Shown here one piece after another: positions 21,201 through 33,700 of a stretch of DNA of 64,000 bases. Every line of letters starts with the position of its first letter. The first letter of the stretch is position 1. The position numbers and the translations under genes are program-made. Source of the stretch: Acanthaster planci (Eukaryota; Echinodermata; Asteroidea; Valvatida; Acanthasteridae); the NCBI RefSeq assembly GCF_001949145.1, contig NW_019091467.1, positions 227,103 through 291,102 on the forward strand. The letters run 5' to 3'. The notes under the pieces were generated by a model that had not been told where the DNA came from, made no database searches, and saw nothing but the letters and a program-made list of their open reading frames with translations.

Positions 21201-24200
21201 ATGCGGCTATTTCATGCCTATTTTGAATTTGTCGTCTGCTCAGGATTGCCGAGGAACAGCGATGGCTGGAATGGAAGGCATCTGTGCACATCCAGGCATG
21301 GTTCCGTGCCGTGAGGGTACGCTCCTACCTCAAACACCTCCACGGGTGTGCCACGGTGGTGCAGAGGCACTGGCGGGGGTACCTGGGACGGGCGTTTGTG
21401 CGGGTGCTCATCAGGAACCAGGTGCTCATTATGCGGCAGAACTTCTACAATGCCATGGCAACCATTGTAAGCCTCGGTTTTGATTTTTGTAATGTTTGTG
21501 TGGCTTTTTCGTCTATTTGAAAAGCTGGACTCTTTGTTTAGTGTTAAGAAATGCCACAGTGAGCAAACAAAGTGAAATGTAGCTTGGTCAGATTTTACTT
21601 TAGAGATTTACAAAGTTAAATTTGTGTACTGAGGATTTCACACTTTGTATACGTGTACATGTGTACTTTTCAATTCAGCCAGTCGAGGCCCACTTTTCAC
21701 CGAACATCATAAGAAGGCACACATGTCAATAAACTGTAGCGTCTTCAAAAAAGAGAATTTTTAAAAATTTCAGATCAAAAATCTAAGTTAAAAGTTTTAG
21801 CAAGCTGTAATCCGCCCCGAGCAGAAGCACCCCCCTCATCGGTTGAAAAGAGCCATGTCGGTCAGGAGTGTTCATTTTGTCGGCAGCGATGCGACTGCAA
21901 CGCTAGCATTTCATAGTCGTTTGTTAACCAGCAATGTGCAGTTACTACCAAAAGAGCCTGTGTTGCTAGTAAAATTGCGCCCTCTCTTGGTCCAGCTCAA
22001 AGCCCATTTGGCCACTTAATAACTTGCAACATCTGTAGCGATTATCCAGTATGTCTACTAAAGAAAACAACTTCACACTCGCAAGCTTGTTTCTTCAGTC
22101 AACCCAAAACACCTCATACCGTGTTTCTGTACTGCAGATCCAGAAAATGTGGCGGGGTTTCTACACAAGAAAGTACATCTCCAATTACTACAGTCGGAAG
22201 AGGTATCTGGAAGGGTTACTCGTGAAGAACGAGATCGTGAGGTGAGATGAGACAAATCAAAGGGGAGACATGACGCTATCAACTTCTGGAGGAAGTAACT
22301 TCTCTGTAATGAAAATGGGAAACATCCCTGTCAGTGTTAGACATTGTTGTGTGCAGTGTTTGTAAATGTGGGAACTCAGGTTTCACAGTTTATGCACACT
22401 TATTGGGAAAAAGAAGAACAAATTAGCCTTAAACGTCCTGAAACCCCCCAGCACTCAGGAGGATTCAAGACTATTAGGATGAATGGATGGTATCAAACAA
22501 GTTACAAGTAGAAGTGATGATTGCTACAGTACGGCCGTTTCACAATAGTGCGCCACCAAGAGTTTGCAACGCATTGGCCAATCACAGTGCACAAACTTTG
22601 TAGACCCAATGTGCGTTTGGAAAGGGTCGACAAATTTTGTGCATTATGATTGGCCAACATGTTGCAAACTCTTGGTGGCGCACTATTGTGAATAGCCCGT
22701 ATTAAAAGATAGATGAAAATAATTGATATGAACTCAAGAATATCCCAAGAATAATAGCTCAGGCAGTGTGAGAAAAATTACAAAATTTATGTGTATAGTT
22801 ATGAAGGATTTGTATTATTTGTTTTCTCATGCAAGATGTTAGTTATTCATTGGAGGCATTTATGGTCCTTTTTTCTCTCGGTAAAAGTCTTATTCCGAGG
22901 CTCTTAACCCCTTCACGGCGGGATTATTTTGACCGCGACTGCTGGGCTGTGGTATGCCCTGAATGGAGGGCTTTGTCCAGCAGCAGGCCCCATTGAACCA
23001 GCAGCTGCATGGTGAATAGACTGTATGTGTGGTATGCACTAATCCTCACACAANACCGCGAACTATTTTCAGATGAAAATAATTGATATGAACTCAAGAA
23101 TATCTCAAGAATAATAGCTCAGGCAGTGTGAGAAAAATTACAAAATTTATGTGTATAGTTGTGAAGGATTTGTATTATTTGTTTTCTCATGCAAGACGCT
23201 AGTTATTCATTTAGGGCATTTATGGTCCTTTTTTCTCTCAGTAAAAGTCTGATTGCAAGGCTCTTAGCCCCTGTACAGTGGAATTATTTTGACCGTGACT
23301 GCTGGGCTGTGGTATGCCCTGAATGGAGGGCTTTGTCCATCAGCAGGCCCCATTGAACCAGCAGCTGCATGGTGAATAGACTGTATGCGTGGTATGCACT
23401 AATCCTCACACAATGGTGCGGTAGTAGCAGGTCCTCCGTCGCGAAGGGTTTAAATCAGCACTAGTGACGACGGGTATCATTTGTATCCATGTCAACTTTT
23501 TAGTGGTATTCACCATTGACATCGGTTTTTGTTTCCATTTCAGGCAAGAGCTGGAAGAGTACAGTGAACAGAAGAACCGAGAGAGGGCCATCGAGATGGA
23601 GCAGACGATGCAGCAGATGATAATCGATGACGCACGTAAACACCACTACCTACTCAGCACACAAGTGGTAAGGGAACCTTTAGTCGTGATGGGAGTAGAT
23701 TGAGATTAGTGCCAAGCTTGGATTCTCTGACAGAAACAGCCAAATAAAAGTAGAATATAAGTCTGCATAAATCCAAAAATTCTTTTTAAAAGTTAGCCAG
23801 AGTAGGGACTGGGTTTTTGTGGACTCTGTTTTGTAATTAATTAGTGTTACCACTGTAACAAAATATCCCAGAGCATACGTACCAGGCAAAATTTGCTGGG
23901 AACCAGAGGCAGGCAATTACATAGTCCCTGACGTTTCAGCTGGTAGCGTGGTCTTGTTGGCCAAATATTTTTCTGGGCTTATCAAATTTGTGAGTTCGGA
24001 GACTCCAGGTCGTGGGAAGATTATAGTGACGCTGAAAAAGGCACCTTACAATCCAGCATCAAATCCAGTCGCAGTTGGTAAATTACAAATAAAATAATAC
24101 TGTTGCTATAGGTTCCTGGCATCTACAACTCGCCATTCAAGCCATACCCTGATGAGATGGAGATGATTCTGAGGGGTGTCCAGCCCCGTCCGCCTCCGGG

Positions 24201-26610
24201 ACCCAAGCCCAAGAGGGACAACAGGTCGGGGAAGGTCATCCCACCCAGCCCCCCCTTACCCCTCACAGAGCCCCTCCCACCCATCGGAGAATCTAAAGTA
24301 AGTAATCCTCCAGTAATTAATGTACAGGGTTCTCAGCCTTCCTGGAAATCAGGGAAAACCTGGAAAATGAGTTTCCCTTTTCTCCAATGTGGGAAAAGCC
24401 ATGAAAATCAGGGAAAAGTCAGGGAATTTGATTGGCCCGGAAAAGAAAGAAACAGCCTATTCACTGAATGGTCTTTAGTGGAAAAAGGTTGGAATAATTC
24501 TCCTGTACTTTGGGGGGAAAATTTAATAGGGAATTTCTTTTCCATGAAAAGCTGGGGACTCTGATGTACGATTTTAATGTCATAATTTTATAGTCAATAT
24601 CTTGAATGTCCAAGGAAAGCAGCAATTTTAAAAAAAGAGGAAGTTATGTCACATGCCCGGCTTGTTCGAACTTGAACAATTCATAAGATTAAACATCTTC
24701 AAAACCACTTCATTCGGTCCTGTTGAAGCTGCCTTCACATGTTGACCTTGAAAAGGAGTCTCAAGATGAAATGGCTTCCAATCTGCGCCATGCAGTAAAT
24801 ATAGAAGCACCGCTTACTGAGGTATTTTTTTTCAGTGTGGGCATTTTATCCTTCATATTGGAGATTCCATTTTTTCTGTCGGTTGCAGTACTTTGATATC
24901 TGATAATGTCATCATGACATCGCACTTAGGATCAAGACTGGTCTTCATGGCAGGTGAAAAGAAGAGGCGTTGATGTGTCATCCGGAAAGAAACAAAACAT
25001 AAAAACAGTATAATACTGATTGGTGATCAGGTTGAGTGTGATCACCTTAATTATAGCCTAGCTATAAGCCAGCAATCTTCAAGACATAACGCTTGGTTTC
25101 ACACCGCAACCATTCAGTTACAGGGGCCATTCAGGATGCCCGAAGAGGTCATCAAGCAGCGCTTCAAACCCCTGCAGCCAACGCTAAGGGTGGCAACCTC
25201 CTACACGTCAGTGGAGGAGGCCAGGGAAGCCATGAAGGCCAAGGAGTGGGTCATGAGGGTCAACGACAACATGTAAGCACTCTTCAAAACTTGGAGTTAA
25301 AACAACTGGTTCTTCTCAGAACCAAACAACTCAAGAAAGAAATTAGCTACAGCACTTGTTACAGCAAACGAATGAAACTTTAGGGTTTATTCCTGTTCTG
25401 ATTTGAAGGATTGGAATCATATTTATGTTGACATCAAAACCAAGCCTGCAACAATCGAAACTGCCTTTTTTCTTGTGTATATGCGTGGAGATGTCACTTT
25501 TTTTAGCTAGCACTACCTCTGAAGTGAGTGTTCTTCTTGCTGTGCTCACCTAATGACTTGGTCGGGATGAAATAAATAAAGGCTCTGTTTGCAGAAAAAG
25601 TATGTGTTAAGCAGTGCAGTGACATTAGGCCCCAGTAGTGTTTGACATGTGTACCAGTGAAAGTGTATAGTTTTTGCAGAGGTCATACTATTTTGAGAGA
25701 GAGTTGACAACCTGAGCATAATTAATGCCCCATCACAAAGCCAGTAGGCTTGTGTTGTCAGAAGGCACAGGATTTTTGTCTGCGACTGAATTAACCTGTC
25801 AGTGGGAATGTGGTCGGTTCCACAAGCTTTCTAGCTGGTGTCAAAAATGTGCCTGTGCATGTGGTTTAATTCTTACAGATTTGAGCCCTTCACAAGACGA
25901 GATCGCGCCTACGATCCTCTCCTTCACACTACTTCCAAATATGGTCACCTGCCATATGGGACCAGATACTTCCGCGAGACAGAGGAAGCCAAGAATATAA
26001 CGGCGATGGTAAGTCAGCTGTCCCCTACAATTAGACTCAACTTAAAGAAAAACTTGTTTAGAGTAGACAAGGTAGTGTGCAACTGGGGTTTGAAGAAGAT
26101 GCGACCACATTGTTACCACTTTCAGCGGGCTAAGCATGTCAAGAATTGCAACGTAAATTGGATCCTATTGCTTTTACAAGAGGCTCATCTCGTTTTTGGT
26201 GAAGCACACTCCGTGAAATTACAATAGTCATACTACACAGAACATTCATTTCAAATGGAATACCTTTTCTGACAAGACATCAGGCTCTTCTTTCACCTTT
26301 GAGGACTTTTTATTTTATGCCTATCCTTGTCCTTGTTAAAAGTGACATCTCGTCCAGTTGTCACATTGTTTCATTTAAATTGGTTAAATACCTGAATTAA
26401 TATTTTTCATAAGCTTTCTTTTGTTTTTGCAGAATGTTACGTAAAAGTAAATGTTAGTATCTATTTCTTGTCAAGATGTGTAAAAAAAGAAAACTCTCAT
26501 CAATGTTTTTTACATTTTGTTCACAGAGGTTCCAGCCTGTAGTTTCCCCTATCCCAGTGTTTGAGAAGCTCAACGACACGTATTCTAAGGGCACTGAAAC
26601 AGTTCCGTGA
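18250..26610 (+). CDS. SPATA17: Spermatogenesis-associated protein 17 (IQ-motif protein)
   Basis: Eight phase-consistent exons: 18250-18317, 21244-21466, 22138-22241, 23544-23667, 24112-24297, 25124-25272, 25879-26008 and 26527-26610. They give 355 aa (human about 361). SPATA17 is a calmodulin-binding-type protein associated with the sperm flagellum/axoneme. Three IQ motifs are visible: IQAWFRAVRVRSYLKHL (about 38-54), VVQRHWRGYLGRAF (about 62-75) and IQKMWRGFYTRKYI (98-111). Then follow a charged helix, the signature HHYLLSTQVVPGIYNSPFKP, a proline-rich stretch, GPFR, LQPTLRVA and KYGHLPYGTRYF, each matching the vertebrate order. The start MATVVRLLER is like human MATLARLQAR and is followed by a donor in frame. 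The 3' UTR probably ends after the AATAAA near 27510. Confidence 0.93.
18515..19000. mobile_element. Foldback element with internal GACAACTCGACC repeats
   Basis: The left arm (about 18515-18610) holds repeated GGACAACTCGACC/GAGACAACT units. The right arm (about 18880-19000) holds the inverted forms GGTCGAGTTGTC and GGTTGAGTTGTC in mirrored order, including GCCAACGCGACTTGG versus CCAAGTCGAGTTGGC. So both arms are long, internally repetitive and inverted around a unique centre. It sits in SPATA17 intron 1. It resembles a Foldback-type transposon; no coding potential is seen. Confidence 0.6.
19599..20056 (-). mobile_element. hAT-like non-autonomous element, copy 1
   Basis: Ends are TAGGGCTGTGTCAA (left) and TTTGGCACACCCCTA (right), imperfect terminal inverted repeats. 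The inside shows repeated TTCGAATATTTG-type subterminal motifs. A second, oppositely oriented copy at 54329-54819 shares internal blocks (AGCTTCTCATG, CTCCAGCC, TTAGCAAGATTTAAGAGAT, AAGCCTCCATA). The flanking octamers CATGTTTT and TGTGTTTT match at 6 of 8 positions, a decayed target duplication at best. No transposase frame is present. It lies in SPATA17 intron 1. Confidence 0.65.
21083..21135. repeat. End fragment of the hAT-like family
   Basis: It shows GTTGAATATTCAAACATTTAA followed by a GACTCAGCCCT end, resembling one terminus of the elements at 19599-20056 and 54329-54819 (AATCGACTCAGACCTA). It is only a terminal piece and the assignment is by eye. Confidence 0.4.
21816..22010 (+). repeat. 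Dispersed repeat, family B copy 1
   Basis: TCCGCCCCGAGCAGAAGCAC followed by CCCCTCATCGGTTGAAAAGAG and GTCAGGAGTGTTCATTTTGT is repeated in inverted orientation at 58083-58170. Weaker copies lie near 12975-13010 (GGTTGAAAAGAGCCACG) and 13314-13340 (TCCTCTCTCGGTCC, compare CCCTCTCTTGGTCC here). It is an old interspersed repeat of unknown class. Confidence 0.55.
22539..22692. mobile_element. Near-perfect foldback MITE
   Basis: Terminal inverted repeats start with TTCACAATAGTGCGCCACCA and run 32 bp without mismatch, then continue with a few differences (TTGGCCAATCA, TGCACAAA) for about 65 bp per arm, leaving almost no loop. The element is about 154 bp, inside SPATA17 intron 3. The near-identity of the arms suggests a recent insertion or ongoing arm homogenisation. 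No open frame. Confidence 0.8.
22711..23413. repeat. 360-bp tandem duplication bridged by an N
   Basis: Two direct copies, 22711-23053 and 23071-23413, offset by exactly 360 bp and differing at only a small number of positions. The only undetermined base of the window (N, 23054) lies at the junction, right after the first copy. It sits in SPATA17 intron 3, outside exons. The pattern fits either a recent tandem duplication or two alleles wrongly placed in series by an assembler. Confidence 0.85.
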
Positions 26611-29600
26611 TGAGAAGATACCAAATCTTGACAGACTCGAGAGGAATCTTCCAACATCTTCACACTAGCTTCCTTTTCTGTGATAGGTCTTTGGGAATCT
26701 TTTGAAAGACAATAACTACCTTCATTGTTGTTCACACACTTCGTATCTGAAACCTTCATTTTTTGCCAAATGAAAAGTTCTCAAAAACTGCACTGAATAC
26801 AAAGATGATTTTGGCCAATTTTTTGTTGAGGTCTGTTCCCCATTAAAAATGATCCCTTCGAATTGCATCTGTTCATTAGCATTGGTGAAAATTGAGTTAG
26901 GGTGGGAATTTCTGTTCAATTTGAAAAACGTTTAGAAAACTTTCCCAAACTGTTTCAACATTTAGCCAATACTTTACAGAGGCTGCTACTGCCTTCCTTG
27001 GTGTTTTCATGTATGCATAATTATAGCGTTCAGTAATGCATGCTGTCCAGTCAATGTAAAAATATAGATCAATGTTGGGACATTTAAAACAAGCAATGTT
27101 TCTTGTCAGTTTCAGAAGTAATGAACAACAATCCAAGGAGATGCCATAGCTGAGATGGCACTACACTGGCATGTCACACACTCTGTTCAACCCAAAGCAC
27201 ACGGTTTGACTAATCACAACAAACATCCCATTGTTTTAAGCAGCATTTAATACAAACTTTTGACCTGTACATAAATTTGGTACTTCCATAGAACTGACTT
27301 TTCAATCTGGTCACTGGATATGTATATAAAATGTATAGTCTTGCACCAAAATCTAGCTTGTAATCATTTTTCAAACCAAAAACTGTAAATATTTAAATGT
27401 ACTTGTAAATACTTTTATGAACTGTAAGAGTTGTAAAGTGCTTCAACATATGTCATTTGATCCGTATCTATCATTTTCAACATTGCTTTCCAACAAGGTC
27501 TTGCATTTGAATAAAACATATATTTCATTCTTCCAACTTTGTGACCATTTATTGTAATCACTTGGTAAAACTGTGATTGGCATTGCACATCATTCATGTG
27601 TGATAACGTGTTAAGTTCTTGTCTTGAAAAAAAGTTTTTTTACCAGCAATTTGCCTGTAGTTTGAAAGACAAACTGTTAGGAATTTGATTTGAATATGAT
27701 TGATTTTTAATTGACACAGAACTTATGACCTAGGCTATACGCCATGCAACTGCTTATACCAGGCAAGATATGGGACGGAGGGGTACCCCCCTTACCTGTC
27801 CAATCCCTATACACACTCTAGACTATTGTTACCTAACACATCCCCCCCAGAAGTCTGTAAAGAATACCTGAGATTCCAATCAAACAATGACCAACACAAA
27901 GGCGGGGGGGTTCTCTTCGTCCCATATCTTGCTTCAAATGCAACTGCTGTGCAGAAATTGAATCCAAATGAGTTTGGCTATAGCGAGGCGTCATGCCACT
28001 GCTGTTCATAACACCCACAGCATGGTATACTCTGTCGAGCAGGAGGGCTTGCCCAATGCAATTTGCTGAACTGAATTTGTATTAAACACCATGATGCTTG
28101 TCATGCTGAATTTTGAAAAGTCCTATTTTTCAATACTTGACATGCCAGTAGCATGGCGTGTAGCCTAGGTCTAAGACTTTTAATCTCATTTGCAACCACA
28201 CAATGTGGGATGATGGAATCCTGGTGGAAAACCACTATTATTTTTCAAGTGAAAAGAAAGTTGCCGTCCACATTTTTGTGACATAGGAACCATTCAGCTG
28301 ACATTGCAAAGAATTTATCCCCACAATAACTCATTTACACGTTCTCAAAGCACTCAGACTAATTGTGAGCCAACCTTAAAATATTCAGCCACCACTCCCA
28401 ATATTAACAGGACTACTTCAAAACAATGTTACATATTTAGAGAGGTTTAGTTTCATCTTAGTAAACAGAACTATCAAAGTCAATTTGCATCAAATACAAA
28501 ATAATATTAACTTACACTGTAATTCAATTTATCATTATTTCTCCATGGTTGAGAGCTGAAGAATAAAAAATTCATATCTTTCACGATTTCTACTGTTGCA
28601 CATAATACAAAATATCAAAGCAAAAAGTGGTATGAAGGATCAAAGGTGGAAATGGTTCCTCAATAATGGGGAATTAATGAGTTGTGGAAGCACTAAGAAA
28701 GTTGTTACAAGGAACTGCTACGGTTTTTTAATCTATTATAAAAGACAGTACCTCATATTTGTAAATGCCCTCAAGACAGAAAGATCCTCTATAGTGTGTA
28801 TAAAGTCTGGCGACTTCTTGTTCTCTTATTTGTTGAAGTCTTGGTTCAAAACATTGAACTATCTGGCCAAGCACTTTGCTTATTTCCTAAAAGTATAATG
28901 TACAATAAATTGTAATCGGAGGTTTGGCTTTCAAAAAACATTTCAGGTCTCAATTTGTAACACGATTTCTTGTATGAAATTCATATAGTTCCCTTTTACG
29001 AGCTAAGCTCAGTATACAGAGCAAAATGTTACCAAAAACAATACTTGCACATTTCAAAGCCCTTTTATGGTTAAAAGAAGTCCTGTACTGTCAAAAAAAC
29101 CCCTGACTTTGAGGTCAACCTGCACTCTCTTTTGGCAAAATTTCATCATGACACGCCCCTGTAATTACTGATTACTGCTACATGATCCTGATTACTGCTA
29201 CATAATCTCAAGGATAACACATAAAATAACATTGCACGTCAGAAAAAATCATTAACACATCCTTGTTGAACTCCAGGCAAACAGTACAAGCCAACATATA
29301 CGGCTTTCAAATGGTAATACTGAAAGGTGAAGGAAAAAGGTTTTTTGCCTACTTACGTCTTTCAAACAAAATATTGCTATATGTGTACCTCATGTTATAT
29401 CAACACGTTCAAATTCCAAAGTACAGAAAAAACTAATTGTAAAAAGATAATGCAACGGTACATCAATAGTTATCGAGTACATGTACTAGACTAAGTCAAA
29501 TTCAACAAGATGGAAAAATGAAAAAAATACTTTGCAGTATAAAAATGAAGAAAGTACTATAAACACTACACTTCATCACCATTTCACTAAGACAAAAAAG

Positions 29601-30754
29601 TCTCACTGGAGATATGCGTAAATACTAGGTTTCGAGAAAATCACACTTGAAAGCGGTCTCTTTTTCAAACACACGTATTTGCCCAGAATACAGCGTTTCT
29701 TTGTCTGAACCAATGCTACTCCAAGAAAGAGGGGATCTTAAATGACACAAACCTACAAAATAATATTTACAGAAATCAATGAAAATTGTTTATTTTGTAA
29801 ACAAACATTTGTCTGATCGTAAAAACACAATTTCGTGTGACTTGTCTTCGTGAAAACGGCACACACAGAACATGCTTTTGCCATAGCCGGTGCCAGGTGC
29901 AAAATTATTACATTTGTGTATGTTTCTGGAGTCAATTTGTCTCTTTGTGAAAATGGCAAAACCAGTTTTGCCCATGGTTTTGCCTTTTTTTGCCAATGCT
30001 TTATCTTTGGAAGACAACTTTGTCTCTTCGTGAAAATGTAAAAAATGCAGTTTAGATGAATTTTGCCCAATGGAGATCGTGATTTGGCTGATTTCAGTTG
30101 ATTTGGTTTTAAAAAAATGATGATTTTTTAAAAGTTATCTAACCATGTCAAAAAGTACACCTCACAATTCTACACTTGAGGTACAAGGATGGTTTAAAAA
30201 AATTGATATCAAAGAAATATGAGAGTACATAAGGACTAGTGGGAGGCCGTCTTGCCTGTAAAGAGGTACATCACCAGTGACTGGGTCTGTACAAATGCAA
30301 ATCTGCCCCCCTCCCCCAAATGACCTCGACATCGAATTAAAAATTTCAACAACTGTTCTGAAAAATGAGAAAGCTCCAAACCCACAGACCAATCCAAACA
30401 TGAGCTCGCCGTATGCTCTCACCGCACAGAGCAATGATGAAGACATTAGGACAACTACTGTTGAAAAAAATTATTGGCAACAATTCGGAAAACATTCTTA
30501 GGTTTTGGGCCTTGGAAAACTCCAAACATTGTGGGAATCAATTCCCATTGGCCCAGGAGTCACGGTTCTGTTTAGAGTCAAGTCCTAATTTCCTATGGAA
30601 ACAAAAAAGGATCAAAAGAAAGGTATTTAAACAAAAATCAGAAATCTTTTCGGACAAAAAAGTACCTCCATGAGTCTACAGCTTCCTCAAGCACTGGTCT
30701 GTTGACAAAAAATCTGGTCCAATTGAGCACATTTTTTTTTAAAAATGGAAGGAT
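26611..30754. other. Convergent 3' interval SPATA17/ARSA
   Basis: Downstream of both the SPATA17 stop (plus) and the ARSA stop (minus). A plus-strand AATAAA near 27510 is a plausible SPATA17 polyadenylation signal. On the minus strand AATAAA (complement near 29788-29793) is one candidate for ARSA. A foldback element occupies 27727-28171. No exon-like conserved peptide was recognised in the remainder. Confidence 0.6.
27727..28171. mobile_element. Foldback element with two nested inverted repeats
   Basis: The outer arms GACCTAGGCTATACGCCATG (27727) and its complement at 28152-28171 differ at one position. Inside them a second inverted pair occurs: GCAAGATATGGGAC (near 27762-27775) and GTCCCATATCTTGC (near 27921-27934). 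About 445 bp in total with no coding frame. It looks like a non-autonomous DNA transposon, or two nested ones. Confidence 0.65.
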
Positions 30755-33700
30755 TTAGACGGGGATGAAATTGATCCCTGAACCTTTGCATCTGCAGCAT
30801 GCTGGGAAGGGACTGCATCCGGGGCTGCAGCATGGCTCCACACTGGGGTTCGTCCCGTTGATCTGTGACCTCCCCCATGTCATGCCCGCCTCGAAGCTGC
30901 CCTTGATGGCAGCGATCTTCTCTAGAAGGCTCTTGTACTTGGGGTCGGCGCTGAGATCGTAGCGCTCGCCAGGGTCTTGGTCCAGGTTGAACAGCAGTGG
31001 GGGGTCATGGGGGGTAAGCTTTGCGCTGTCCCGGCAGTCATGGTCCCTGTTAGTGGACCCTGAGAGCTTGTTACCCCGAGTGAAGTAGTGGGCCTTGTAC
31101 TGCTTGTAACGCACGGCGAATATGCCTAGCGTAGGGTTGGGATTTTCTGGGTAGTAAATAAAAGTTTCTCTTTGACTCTGAAATGAAGAAAAAGAGAAGA
31201 AAAATGATTAAACAACATCAGCATTTTGGTTTTGGGAGCGCTGACGGCTTGCAGAATGCAAATGTCACAGAACTGCCATAAAAACTGCTACAAAACTCTA
31301 CATCTAGTACGAGGGCAAAAGTCAGTTTACACTTAGCAAATTTCGGTCTTGAAACACTCTCGCATATTCTACTAACCTAAAAACATTTTGCTCCAAATGC
31401 TTATTGAAAAACATTCCCATTTTTCTGCCAGGAACCCACCTGAATCAAACAAAAAGTTGCCAGTGGGCATGGATCAATAAATGAATTCCTTTTAAAGGAT
31501 GTCTAAGCGAATAATCAATCCCTATTTGTTTTCCCTCCCAAAATGCTGCAAATTGCAAAGGAGAAGTTGTAAAGACTACATTTCCTCAGCCTGTCATAGG
31601 CAAAACAATTTGTTACCACTGCAAACTTACAGGCCTGTTATGAAACAAGATCTCAGACATGTCCACGCCATCCAACACCTTGCCTGCAGGCAGGGGAGCC
31701 CCTGTAAGGTTAGCTATAGTAGGCAGCAGGTCCAAGCTGCTTGCCAGCTCTCGGGTGCGGCCCGGCTGGATCTTCCCGGGCCATAGGGCTATTGCCGGAA
31801 CCCTTTGACCTCCCTCGTAGGTTGTACCCTTACCGCACTTCAGGAGACCTGCGCTGCCCCCCCTGTTCTGGTTCAAGATACTTGGTCTGCAGTGATGATG
31901 GAAATCAACCAGTTAAAAGAATCTGTGTAATTTCCGGCAGAGTCCTGTTGCTGATTTTGAAACAATGGTCTCATCACATAATGGAAAATTCTAAAGGCCT
32001 TTTAAACTCAACCAGGGGTTCAAAATCTCACCCATGCAATAAAGCAGGGTTGAGATCAACCTGGGCTGATATCAATCTGGGGGGTAATTGCGGTTGGCCC
32101 CAGGTAAAAAATTTAGAGTAAAATCTAGTGTGAAACACAGCATGTTTCCACTCCCGCATCTACCCCGAGATTCGTCCTTTTTGAAAAAGACTTCAGAAAA
32201 CCCTAATACTTTTATGACTGCAGTTGTGAAATTTCAGATCAGGACAAGGAAAGACGGTTCACTGTAGTCACCAACTGGAAAAAAATGAAAAAATTTACAT
32301 GTTCACGTTTGCATATATATGTATCAGAAAAACATATACATGTATACACAAAAGGCTTCTGAAATTGTTTTGTGACCAGAATGACATCATTTACTAATTT
32401 GTACAAATCTGAAAGTCAGAGAAATAGGCTTATAAATTTTTTCTTTCAAACTCTCTTTCTCTCTATATTTAAGAATGACAATTTTCTACTGTATGTCAGA
32501 TAAAAAAGTAACATTCTCCTTTTGATTCAGAACTTTGCCTTTCAAGCAAATTCAGAATGTGCGCATTGCAACTCAACCACAATTTACCCATTATCAGCTG
32601 TGAAGAACACAAAGGTCTTATCAGCTACTCCGCTGTCCTTTAGCTGCTGGACAACTTGACCAATGCTCCAGTCCAGCTCGGCCAGTGAGTCCCCAAATGT
32701 CCCCCTTGATGTGCTGTTCCGGAATGCTTTGCTGGCAAACTGTGGGTGGTGGGTGTGCTGGTAGGCATAGTATAGAAAGAAAGGCCGCCTGCTCTTAGCA
32801 TTTGTGGCGATGTAATTCCTTGCGTGGTTGGTGTAACGCTGCTCTAGGGTCAGCAAGTCAGTCGGCTGCTCCACGATAGTGCCGTTGTGGAACAGCGGGC
32901 AGCTGGCGTACTCGGGGTCGCAGTCATTGAAGCAGTGGTCATGGGGGTAGAAGCAGACCGGGCAGGGGCACATGTCGTGGGAGTACGGTATCCCGTAATA
33001 CTCGTCAAAGCCCTGATTAGTGGGTAGGTACTCGCCGTTTTGGCCGACGCCGAGATGCCACTTTCCGATGATTGCCGTACTGTAGTTCAGTGGCTTCAGC
33101 ATGTCAGCAATAGTGACCTCATTGTGTTGTAGACCACCGGTGGAATCAGGGATGAATACCCCTGGCCATACACCTGACCGTGTCTGGTAGCGACCAGTCA
33201 ATAAGGCAGCTCTATTAAATTAAAAAAAAAAGGAGTTCTTACAAAAGAATTTAAGAACGTTTAGGAAATCCTGTGTATGAACATCACATTTATCTCGGGC
33301 TACGACAGTAAATGCCAATGAACTAGAAATATTGGCAAACAATTAGGATTTGAAGGTTGTTCATCCCACACTGACTAATCATAATAATTTTTTACCTATG
33401 ACCGATGCCCTTTTAAAACCATATTTGAGGTTTTTTTTTTTTTACAGTGTATAGGCCTAAGCCTCTAAATTTGACTTGTAATTTACAAAACAGTTCTCAC
33501 ATTAACCTAGAAATATTGGCAAATAAGAATTTGGATTAATAGAAGGTCATTCATCCTACACTAACCAATCATATTCATTTTTCTACAAATGAATGGCTGA
33601 TACCCTTTTAAAACCATAGGCCTATTTGAGCAAGTTGAGGGTTATTTTATTCTTACACAAAAGTAGGCCTAGACCTATAGGCCTAATAAGCTTTCAAACT

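Noticed and set aside
24157-24564. 135-codon open frame
   Set aside because: Its first part is the SPATA17 exon ending at 24297. The rest is intron read-through of a GGGAAAA/CTGGAAA-rich repeat.
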